Assembly (NCBI GenBank): GCA_026168455.1
Contig: CM047429.1
Location: forward strand, 36,626,066 to 36,690,065
Length of the DNA: 64,000 nt
DNA from: Theocolax elegans
Lineage: Eukaryota; Arthropoda; Insecta; Hymenoptera; Cerocephalidae
Reading direction: 5' to 3'
The notes under the pieces are model-generated. The model saw only the letters and a list, made by a program, of their open reading frames with translations. It had not been told where the DNA came from and did not search any database. The position numbers were made by a program, and so were the translations under genes. Positions 48,980 to 58,085 of the stretch are shown here, piece after piece; positions within the stretch are counted from its first letter, which is position 1, and each line of letters opens with the position of its first letter.

Positions 48980-49106
48980 CTTTTAAATAATGTGAATGAT
49001 ATTTATGATGCACTTGTTGAGTGACACCGTTTACTTTCAATAACGAATGACTATAGGATGTTGAAAGTTGACAACGATTGCGGAGCACAGCCGCCGTAAC
49101 TACTAG
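48980..49106 (-). pseudogene. Candidate exon, mitochondrial-presequence-like in one frame
   Basis: A GC-richer island in A/T-rich DNA. One minus-strand frame is open for about 42 codons from a weak acceptor (tttcttag) to a good donor (G then GTAAGA at 48979), reading AAVLRNRCQLSTSYSHS and then H/K-rich; the R/S/A composition suggests a mitochondrial targeting segment. A second frame, entered from a better acceptor (atatttacag, about 49150), reads KGFLASSYGGCAPQSLS and ends at a TAG. The splice phase does not join directly to the exon at 48253. Weak call. Confidence 0.25.
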
Positions 49107-49150
49107 CTAAGAAACCTTTGTTTGAACTTGTATCAGCACTACTTCTGTAA

Positions 49151-50605
49151 ATATTTGTTTATACAATATTAATACACAAGAATAATTACAGGATTGCAGT
49201 AATGCTATGTACAGTGCAAATTTTCACCGTGTGTGTCTGTCATGATAAGATTTGTCAATTCAACCACAAATTCAAATGGCAGGGACATATTTAACAACAA
49301 TATTCATAGTATATACAATGTACATTGTATCTATACGGTTATACCTTGGATATAATAATAATAATATAATATAATTCATAATTATCTTATAAATAATAAT
49401 TATCTTTAAATTTACTTATAATGTATTCGACAATTTAAAACATAAATAAAATGTAACAAAATAAATATTACTTAGTTAATGACAACTAAATGTTTTCAAA
49501 AATAAATAAAATATAAATTTTATACAATAAATAAATTAACTAAATAATAAATAAAAATTATTTACCATCCAAAAATAGTTATTATTCTATTATTTTCAAA
49601 CACCGCCAGCATTGGACAAATACTGGACAAGAGCTTCCGCTATTTTGTAATGCTCACTTTAACTTTATATTAGAATAACTCATATCACACAGTAAAACTT
49701 GATGAAAATCATATAAAAAAAACTATGTGTATTATACGTAATATATATATATATAGATAATGTATATATACATAATTTTATATACACAATAAAATAAATA
49801 AACTAACTATCCGCTATATTTATTGTCCGTTTAAACAGCACCATCAGCGCCATCATATACACATAAGTACAATGTATATCGCATTTTATGTAACCCGCGT
49901 CCCGTATCCAAATTTTAATTTCAAATTTCTTTTATTTTTTTACAAAAATATATTTATTTATAACAATTCTCGTTTTTTATTTATTTTTTAATACAAAAAA
50001 TCGAATAGGAAAAAAAGAAATACAATAAAAAAATTTATTTACTAAAAAAAACTAATATTTTTATAACAAAATTTGATATAAAAAATATAAAACAATAAAA
50101 AATATTTACCACACACAAAAATAAAATTTTAAAAGAAGTCTAAACGTCAAACTGTATAAAGCATGTTTTCAATATGTCCAAATTTTTAAATAAAATTAAA
50201 CAAAAAACTTTGTTCTTAAACTTGAAAAATTTGGACTTGAACGTTAAATAAACATAACGAAATTTTTCTAAATTTAAGCCTATCTTTAATATTAAATAAT
50301 ATTAACTATTTTTCTTAAATTAAATTTGTATTTCAGGAACATAATCAACATAAACAGTTATACCAGTAAATAAAAAATTAACAAATTTTAAAAATATACA
50401 TGAATGTTGCGCTATATCGAAAAAATAAATTAATTATATATTTTCATATAGACTAATTTAAATAGTACAATATTTTATCACATTTACTTACCTTTACTGT
50501 CCAAAATATATGTGCCATTAACATTGTTTTACCAAATATTCTTTAGAAGAAACATTAATGTAAAAAAAAACTATGGTTTTATATAAACATATGAAAATTA
50601 TGTAT
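49151..50605. other. AT-rich spacer
   Basis: About 1.45 kb of very A/T-rich sequence with short TA runs and a 12-bp inverted repeat (gtccaaattttt at about 50177, complement near 50225). No gene, exon or RNA gene that I can support. Confidence 0.5.
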
Positions 50606-51641
50606 TGTAACAGTTTGGTTGCCGCACGGATGTTTATTTTAATATCGCGGCTGCTCAGCGGTACGGTTAAACTTACCGTATTTAAATTAACATTTTTTCC
50701 CGCGATGCGGCGACGGTTACCTGTCCGCTCTACAAAATCTGTTAAATGTTAGTCTGAAATCGAGTTACTGTTTCAGATAACAACCAGGTAAAATTCAAAT
50801 CTGAAATTGACCGCGAAACAGGGATATCGCGTCGAGCACTTGTCAACCAGGAATATACGAGCTCCTAGGATTACGGAAGGAATCGTACGTGGGTTAAATT
50901 AAATTAATCGAACACCGGATTGAATTCTAATAATAATATGAATTTATTGAAATAAAGATAAAGATAAATAACAAATAAAATATTTGAGTGTCGCCGAGGT
51001 CTACGTTTTTATTACAAGTCGGTAAACGGCCGACTTGTAGAGAGAGGGGAAGAAAATATCACGAACTAAAATAATATTCAACGGGACTGGTATAAAGATC
51101 AATACGATTAAGTGCGAATAAAAAAACACGATCGCGTGAAGTGGTACCACTTACTTTGTACGCTGCTGTAGTCGTTGGTAAACAACGACCAGCCGATCGG
51201 TTGCTTTCTCTCTCTCACTCTCGCTGCGGTGTTGGACGGATTGTCCGCTCGCCCGTGCACCGGGGTTGTGTGGCTGCAGGCAGATGCACGGTGTAGCACC
51301 ACTCACTGCAAATGCAGGATCGGCCTGCAGTCGAAACACACACACAAAACGCACGGTAAATCACAGCACGGCGAAGCTGAACACGGGACGCGGGGGAATC
51401 ACACCTGTCGCGTAAGAAGGTGGTTATCACTTTCCTCAGTGCGCGCGAATCTCCCCCTTACCTCTCTAATGAGGTGCGTGCGCGAATCTTTCGCGCGCGA
51501 AGTCGATCCCGCCCGTGTAGCCACGACGAACCGAGCCGAGCCGAATCTCGCTGGCTCGAACCGATGCGAACATTATGATATTGTTCGCTCGTGTTGCTCG
51601 AATTCGTCAAACGGTGAGGTAAACAGTACCTTACCGTTACA
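50606..51641. mobile_element. Solo LTR A (about 1036 bp)
   Basis: Begins TGTAACAG and ends CCGTTACA, i.e. TG...CA with short inverted termini. Its interior is homologous in order to solo LTR B: cggttacctgtccgc, then aacaaccaggtaaaatt, then gaccgcg, a tract with AATAAA, and a C/T-rich region. A hairpin tacaagtcgg/ccgacttgta lies at 51013-51039. Flanks gtat and gcat agree at three of four bases, so the target duplication is decayed or absent. No gag or pol is adjacent, so it is a recombined solo LTR. The 189-codon plus-strand frame across it is not supported as a gene. Element orientation undetermined. Confidence 0.8.
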
Positions 51642-51659
51642 GCATATATATATATTTTT

Positions 51660-52041
51660 TTCAAATCACGTTAACTCTTCTTTCAGAAATATGTTTCCTA
51701 TTACTTCTTTCTTACCAAATATATATTTTTTTTTTAATTTTTGAGATCTTTGAGGAACAACACTTTTTTCTTCAATACATTGATATTCAGAAGATTAGAA
51801 TAATATGTAAAATTTGACAACTATAAATACATTTTAAATTTATTATTAGAACACATACGTATATGCAAAATAATAATTCTGCATACTATAATTACAATTC
51901 TAATTTTTATTATTATTATAATTTTATAGAATAACAAAAACCACCAACGGTGCGAGCGCGAAGCGCGAGCTATATTCGGTCGTGCCTTATAAGTTTCTGA
52001 TCTCAGGCGTAGCCGCGCGCAGGGGGGCTCGGCCCCCCTAG
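51660..52041 (+). mobile_element. Candidate Helitron-like 3' end
   Basis: Starts in the dispersed repeat shared with 46861-47030 and runs into a GC-rich end: gcgcgaagcgc (a GCGC-GAA-GCGC mini-hairpin at 51956-51966), then ggggggctcggcccccc (hairpin, 52022-52038), then CTAG at 52038-52041 followed by T. A hairpin followed by CTRR and T is the Helitron 3' signature. Here the stem abuts CTAG, with none of the usual few bases between, so the assignment is tentative. Confidence 0.4.
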
Positions 52042-52063
52042 TTTTTTAATATTTTTTATACTT

Positions 52064-52801
52064 TGTAACGGTGTGCTTGCCTAGGGGAAAAAATCATCGA
52101 GTTGCCCGTCTTATAACCACATAGTTCGTGGCGTACAAACCTGACTAGTATCGCCGGCTAGGTATCTCGTACTCGATGATTAAACAGAATACATATATCT
52201 ATATATATATGATGTTTACAAATAATTCCCGTGTAGCGGCTGCGGTTACCTGTCCGCACACTTGCCGTTAAAGTTGTTTGGAAATTGCACTTCGATTTCC
52301 AACAACGACAGGTAAAATAAAGATCTTACCTGAAATGGACCGCGGAAAGAAAATAACGTGTGAGTTCGCGTGAGCTTGTACTTATATACGGCTCATAGGA
52401 AAATGGGGGAATATCTATATGCGACGGTTTTTAATATATATAAATCAACACGACTTGAGATGAAATTAAATATAATCAGATTTATTATATCAAATGGAAT
52501 ATCTACTAGATACATATATTAATATAACACAGATGTATTAAAATAACGCAGATAAAAACCACACGGAAAAACTCTCGGAGAAATAATTACGTAAACCGGG
52601 ACGATTTCAGACACACGTGTCGTCGCGATCTCTCTCCTCTACCGGTCGTCCTGCGCGTGCAAACATTCTCTCGCACATTACCGATTTTCGTTGCGCGGGT
52701 ATCGGCCGTTCGAGTCGTTGGCTATATCTATATCTATATATAGCACTCGTGTTTACCTACCGAATTCGTATAATGGTGAGTGAATATCACTTACTATTAC
52801 A
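52064..52801. mobile_element. Solo LTR B (738 bp) with perfect 4-bp target duplication
   Basis: Begins TGTAACGG and ends TTACTATTACA. It is flanked by actt on both sides (52060-52063 and 52802-52805), a clean target-site duplication that proves the boundaries and is typical of Gypsy-type integrases. Shares cggttacctgtccgc, the aacaacgacaggtaaaat block and gaccgcg with solo LTR A but lacks some 300 bp of it and is clearly diverged, so the two are independent insertions of one family rather than the two ends of one element. Confidence 0.88.
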
Positions 52802-52805
52802 ACTT

Positions 52806-53030
52806 GATGGAATGAATATATATTCTGTGACTTATTCACAATGTTATATGTTGTAGCCGAAATTCGATCATATTTTGACAATCTTCAGCGCAAACATTTA
52901 TTCATTATTCTGCATATTTACTTTAATGATTTAGTAGTAGTAATATTACAATGCTTTTTCTCATATTTCCATTTTTAATTTTTTCTTATACTTCACGTAA
53001 TGAATATAAATTTTTTACTTACTCACAATG
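52806..53030. other. AT-rich flank with start of the repeat array
   Basis: No gene. Contains short motifs (cttattcacaatgttatatgttgcagcc at 52833-52860, and acttactcacaatgtaatatgttgcagcc at about 53016-53045) that recur before the later repeat blocks. Confidence 0.45.
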
Positions 53031-56000
53031 TAATATGTTGCAGCCATATTTTTTTTATCTTTTTATCTTTTTTTTATCCTTGTTTAATAAATTTCTTTTC
53101 AATTTTTTATTTTCTTTTTTATTACATTGGCAACTTTCGTCATTAAAATAAGCTTTTTTTTCGCAATGCTTCTTTATCTCGTTCATTTTTTAATTGGTCA
53201 TCGTTCATTGTTTGCCTATTCAACGTGGTTCGCTGTTTTTTCTTTAGTTGTTTTTTTTTGTTTTTCGATCATTACTATTTTTGTTTCTTATATAAGCTTC
53301 TTTTTTTCGCAATGATTCTTCTACTCGACCTTTTTTTAATTGGTCATCGTTCATTTATTGTCTTTTCAACATGGTTTGCTGTTTTTTCATTAGTATTTTT
53401 TCTTGTATTTTGCCATCGTTAGTAATTTTACTTTTATTATAAGCTCCTTTTTTTCGCATTGCTTCTTTTTCTAGCTCATTTTTAATTTCGTAACTATTAA
53501 TTGTTTGCCTTTTCAACGTGGTCCGCTGTTTTCTCTTTAGTGTTTTTTTTTTGTTTTTCGATCATTACTATTTTTACTACATATATAAGCTTCTTTTTTT
53601 CGCAATGCTTCTTTTTCTTGATCACTTTTTAATTGGTCATCGTTCATTGATTGTCTTTTCAACATGGTTTGAAGTATTTTCTTTAGTATTTTTTCTTGTA
53701 TTTTGCCATCGTTAGTAATTTTACTTTTATTATAAGCTCCTTTTTTTCGCATTGCTTCTTTTTCTAGCTCATTTTTAATTTCGTAACTATTAATTGTTTG
53801 CTTTTCAACGTGGTCCGCTGTTTTCTTTTTAGTTGCTTTTTTTCTATATCATTTAACTGTTTAGTTTTATTTTCTTGACAAAGAGAACTATAAGTTGGGA
53901 TTTCATAGTCTATTTCCATTACAGTAATAGGATCAACGCAAACTATTTTATCTGTATTATATAAGTTAATTATTTTTTTTTCAACAACATTTAATATGTT
54001 GCAGCCATATCTTTTTTTATGTTTTTATTTTTTTTTATCATTGTTTAATAATTTTTCTTCTCAATTTTTTATTTCCTTTTTTATTACATTGGCCACTATT
54101 GCCATTATAATAAGCTTTTTTTTAGCAATGCTTCTTTTTTTCGATCATTTTTTATTTGATCATCGTTCATTGTTTGCCTTTTCAACCTGGTTTGCTATTT
54201 TCTCTTTAGTTGTTTTTTTTTGTTTTTCGATCATTACTATTTTTGTTTCTTATATAAGCTTCTTTTTTTCGCAATGATTCTTCTACTCGATCTTTTTTTA
54301 ATTGGTCATCGTTCATTTATTGTCTTTTCAACATGATTTGCTGTTTTTTCTTTAGTATTTTTTATTTTATTTTGCCATAATTAGTATTTTTACTTTTATT
54401 ACATGCTTCTTTTTTCGCAATCCTTCTTTTTCTAATTCATTTCTAATTTCGTCATTATTCATTGTTTGCCTTTTCAAACTGGTTCGCTGTTTTCTCTTTA
54501 TTTGTTTTTTTTTGTTTTTCGATCATTACTATTTTTATTTCTTATATAAGCTTCTTTTTTTCGCAATGCTTTTTTTACTCGATCTTTTTTTAATTCGTCA
54601 TCGTTCATTTATTGTCTTTTCAAAATGGTTTGCTGTTTTTTCTTTAGTATTTTTTCTTGTATCTTGCCTTTGTTAGTATTTTCACTTTTATTATAAGCTT
54701 CTTTTTTTCGCATTGCTTTTTTTTCTAGTTCATTTATAAATCTAATTTCGTCATTATTCATTGTTTGCCTTTTCAAACTGGTTCGCTGATTTCTTTTTTT
54801 TTTTTTTTTTTGTTTTTCGATCATTACTATTTTTATTTCTTATATAAGCTTCTTTTTTTCGCAATGTTTCTTTTACTCGATTATTTTTTAATTGGTCATC
54901 GTTCATTGATTGTCTTTTCAACATGGTTTGCTGTTTTTTCTTTAGTATTTTTTCTTGTATTTTGCCATCGTTAGTATTTTTACTTTTATTACATGTTTCT
55001 TTTTTTCGCATTGCTTCTTTTTCTAGTTCATTTTTAATTTCGTAACTATTCATTATTTGCCTTTTCAACATGTTTCGCTGTTTTCTTTTTAGCTGCTTTT
55101 CTTCTATATCATTTAATTTTTTAGTTTTATTTTCTTGACAAAGAGAACTATAAGTTGGGATTTCATAGTCTATTTCCATTAGAGTAATAGGATCAACGCA
55201 AACTATTTTATCTATATTATATAAGTTCATTATTTTTTATTCAACAGCATTTAATATGTTGCTGCCATATCTTTTTATAGCTTTTTATCTTTTTTTTATC
55301 CTTGTTTAATAAACTTCTTTTCAATTTTTTATTTTCTTTTTTATTACATTTGCCACTGTTGTCATTATAATAAGCTTTTTTTTCGCAATGCTTCTTTATC
55401 TCGTTCATTTTTTAATTGGTCATCGTTCATTGTTTGCCTTTTCAACCTGGTTTGAAGTATTTTCTTCAGTATTTTTTCTTGTATTTTGCCATCGTTAGTA
55501 TTTTTACTTTTATTACATGCTTCTTTTTTTCGCAATGCTTCTTTTTCTAATTAATTTTTAATTTCGTCACTATTCATTGTTTGCCTTTTCAACATGGTTC
55601 GCTGTTTTCTCTTTAGTTGTTTTTTTTTTGTTTTTCGATCATTACTATTTATATTTCTTATATAAGCTTCTTTTTTTCGCAATGCTTCTTTTACTCGATC
55701 ATTTTTTAATTGGTCATCGTTCATTGATTGTCTTTTCAACATGGTTTGCTGTTTTTTCTTTAGTATTTTTTCTTGTATTTTGCCATCGTTAGTAATTTTA
55801 CTTTTATTACATGCTCCTTTTTTCGCAATCCTTCTTTTTCTAATTCATTTCTAATTTCGTCATTATTCATTGTTTGCCTTTTCAAACTGGTTCGCTGTTT
55901 TCTCTTTATTTGTTTTTTTTTGTTTTTCGATCATTACTATTTTTATTTCTTATATAAGCTTCTTTTTTTCGCAATGCTTTTTTTACTCGATCTTTTTTTT

Positions 56001-56510
56001 AATTCGTCATCGTTCATTTATTGTCTTTTCAAAATGGTTTGCTGTTTTTTCTTTAGTATTTTTTCTTGTATCTTGCCTTTGTTAGTATTTTCACTTTTAT
56101 TATAAGCTTCTTTTTTTCGCATTGCTTTTTTTTCTAGTTCATTTTTAAATCTAATTTCGTCATTATTCATTGTTTGCCTTTTCAAACTGGTTCGCTGTTT
56201 TCTTTTTATTTGTTTTTTTTTGTTTTTTCGATCATTACTATTTTTATTTCTTATATAAGCTTCTTTTTTTCGCAATGTTTCTTTTACTCGATTATTTTTT
56301 AATTGGTCATCGTTCATTGATTGTCTTTTCAACATGGTTTGCTGTTTTTTCTTTAGTATTTTTTCTTGTATTTTGCCATCGTTAGTATTTTTACTTTTAT
56401 TACATGTTTCTTTTTTTCGCAATGCTTTTTTTTCTAATTCATTTCTAATTTCGTAACTATTCATTGTTTGCCTTTTCAACATGTTTTGCTGTTTTCTTTT
56501 TAGTTGCTTT
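53030..56510 (-). repeat. Array of ~147-150-bp degenerate coding repeats (lysine-rich)
   Basis: About 20 units in three blocks (53.2-53.85, 54.1-55.1, 55.4-56.5 kb), marked by attgtttgccttttcaa or ttgattgtcttttcaac. Read on the minus strand each encodes a ~49-residue charged unit of two alternating types, one with LKRQTMN and ELEKKAMRKKEA, the other with LKRQSMNDDQL and LRKKEAYIRNKNSNDRK. Two blocks are preceded, in minus sense, by a non-repetitive segment (VCVDPITLMEIDYEIPTYSS) that recurs near 53.85-53.97, 55.10-55.23 and 56.51-56.65 kb, 1260 and 1411 bp apart. Many units are broken by stops or indels, so the array is mostly non-coding now although derived from the protein next to it. Confidence 0.85.
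54754..55230 (-). pseudogene. Duplicated partial copy of the lysine-rich repeat domain (158 codons)
   Basis: Open minus-strand frame starting NLYNIDKIVCVDPITLMEID, then IPTYSSLCQENKTKK and two and a half lysine-rich repeats, ending in a K-run. It repeats the part of the 56018-57187 frame that follows the peptidase domain, with small differences, but has no peptidase domain of its own. It arose by block duplication; expression is not indicated. Confidence 0.6.
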
Positions 56511-57187
56511 CCTTCTATAGCATTTAATTTTTTTGTTTTATTTTCTTGACAAAGAGAACTATAAGTTGGGATTTCATAGTCTATTTCCATTAGAGTAATA
56601 GGATCAACGCAAACTATTTTATCTGTATTAAATAAGTTCATTATTTTTTGTTCAAAATTTTGTTCTATTATTTTCATTTCTGCTGCATTGAAATTCAATT
56701 CTTTTTTATTAAAATTATAACTATGAATGACGTTTCTTTTGATTGGTATTATTAAAACGTTATAGTTAATACTTTGTAAACCTGGAAACATTGTAATATT
56801 ACGTGTATCGTGTATTTTTAGTAAATGTAAACGCATTTGGGAAATATCGAAATTTAAATTAAATGGGCATAAATTAAATATACTAGAGTCAGCAAAAGCT
56901 ATTGCGAAAATTCCGCAATCATAGCTATTACTTTGAAATTGTACTGTTTCAAAAACAATTTTTAATTGTCGACTATCTGGAAATAATCTATTGATGTAAA
57001 TTTTATGTTCAACTTGCTAACATTTAGCATTGAAACTATCATAAATGTGTACCATTCCATTATTGTAATACATACAAATCCAATGCCCTTTCTCATAATT
57101 TCCAGAAAATAATAATTGAATGTATTCTTTATTCATTGGAACTGATTTAATATTATATGGTTTTTTAATCAAAATAGTTGCTTGCAT
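56018..57187 (-). pseudogene. Ulp1/C48-like cysteine peptidase fused to lysine-rich repeats, one in-frame stop
   Basis: From the ATG at 57187 the frame shows H35-W36, Y49-D50-S51, Q85 and D90-C91-G92-I-F-A, the His, Asp, Gln and Cys arrangement of the C48 (Ulp1/SENP-like) peptidase fold. MRLHLL (from 118) and a following FPG fit the end of the domain as seen in transposon-borne relatives. A TAG at 57017-57019 (codon 57) separates His and Asp from Cys; otherwise the frame stays open to 56018. After about residue 185 comes a short unique segment (VCVDPITLMEIDYE) and then charged ~49-residue repeats. Such peptidases cleave SUMO-like proteins or process polyproteins and are often carried by DNA transposons; which kind is unknown here. 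No transposase or terminal inverted repeat was found. Probable pseudogene, freshly broken. Confidence 0.7.
57017..57019 (-). other. In-frame TAG inside the peptidase domain
   Basis: The only stop between the ATG at 57187 and the end of the frame at 56018. It falls between the catalytic Asp and Cys. Sequence on both sides is typical of the family, so this is a recent nonsense change or a sequencing error. Confidence 0.85.
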
Positions 57188-57211
57188 ATTGATTGGAGTA
57201 CATAATTTGAG

Positions 57212-57308
57212 AATTTTTTTAAAGAAATGTGAAATACGTTGCGTGTAGCATTACGGCAGATATAGACTCAATGAATACCAGACGTATTTTACATTTCTTT
57301 AAAAAAAT
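57212..57308. repeat. Inverted repeat (two ~27-bp arms) just upstream of the peptidase frame
   Basis: aattttttt-aaagaaatgtgaaatacgt at 57212-57239 and its reverse complement, with one mismatch, at 57282-57308, separated by 42 bp. The left arm overlaps the coding-like extension upstream of the ATG (reading FFKKI), so the right arm is an inverted copy of the gene's 5' edge. Could be a fold-back duplication or an element boundary. Confidence 0.85.
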
Positions 57309-57672
57309 AAACATTTGCTGCCAAGAGTAATATTAGAATTACCTTAATTTTAGTTATAGCTAGGGGGGAAAGGATCTTTCAACAGCTCTATGTAGCTGTA
57401 AAATTTATAATTTATGTTTGAAGTACGTTTATCGTAGAAATCGACATCTGACTGCAGCGCCATTCGAAGCCTCGAGATCGAGCGGCTATAACGGAGGCTA
57501 TGGCTCCGACATCCCCTTAAAACATATATATTTTATAATAAATATATGTTACATAAGTTAATGCTTCATATTACTGACAAAAAAATTATTATTTTAATTA
57601 TTAATTGATATTAAAAAAAACGATAAATTATAATGTCCGTCCGTCTGACAAACATCATCTTCGCGTGAGAGA
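57309..57672. other. Spacer between peptidase pseudogene and CR1 element
   Basis: About 360 bp, A/T-rich at both ends with a GC-richer middle (57440-57520). No gene, repeat or RNA recognised. Confidence 0.45.
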
Positions 57673-57702
57673 GAATGAATGAATGAATGAATCTAGTTTA
57701 TT
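57673..57702 (-). other. 3' end of CR1 element: AATAAA and (ATTC)n tail
   Basis: On the minus strand AATAAA (57702-57697) is followed by ctagatt and five ATTC units. Elements of the CR1/L2 group end in short tandem repeats that their reverse transcriptase recognises, so this marks the true 3' terminus. Confidence 0.75.
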
Positions 57703-58085
57703 GGGCCTTTTGGGATAGAAACCCCGTAGGCACTTCAGCAATACATTTGAGTTTATATATACAAATAATTAAAAGTAACAATGAATAAAATCCTTAAAAC
57801 TACGCAACAAAAATAATAAAATATATATGTACAAACAAAATAAAATTAAAATTAGATTAAAATTTAATGTTTGACAAAAGAAATTTTAGCGCTTTGTAAC
57901 ATAATAATTAAAATGAAATAAAACACAAATGATCGCCATACATAAGTTATATGCAGTGTAAAATACAAATTTAAATTTACATAACGCAAAAATAATACTG
58001 ATAGAATAACTAGCGCAATAATAATACATAACGCAAAAATAATACTGATATAAATAACTAAGCTAACTACAATAAACAAACTATT
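57693..58085 (-). other. 3' untranslated region of the CR1 element
   Basis: About 390 bp A/T-rich after the ORF2 stop (TAG at 58086-58088). Contains a short direct duplication of acataacgcaaaaataatac (about 57979 and 58026). Confidence 0.7.

Noticed and set aside
51175..51744. A 189-codon plus-strand ORF.
   Set aside because: It crosses the end of solo LTR A, has no domain, and its tail translates T-runs beyond the LTR.
52951..56385. Plus-strand ORFs rich in F, L and Y.
   Set aside because: They are the complement of the lysine-rich coding repeats on the minus strand (AAA read as TTT) and have no independent support.
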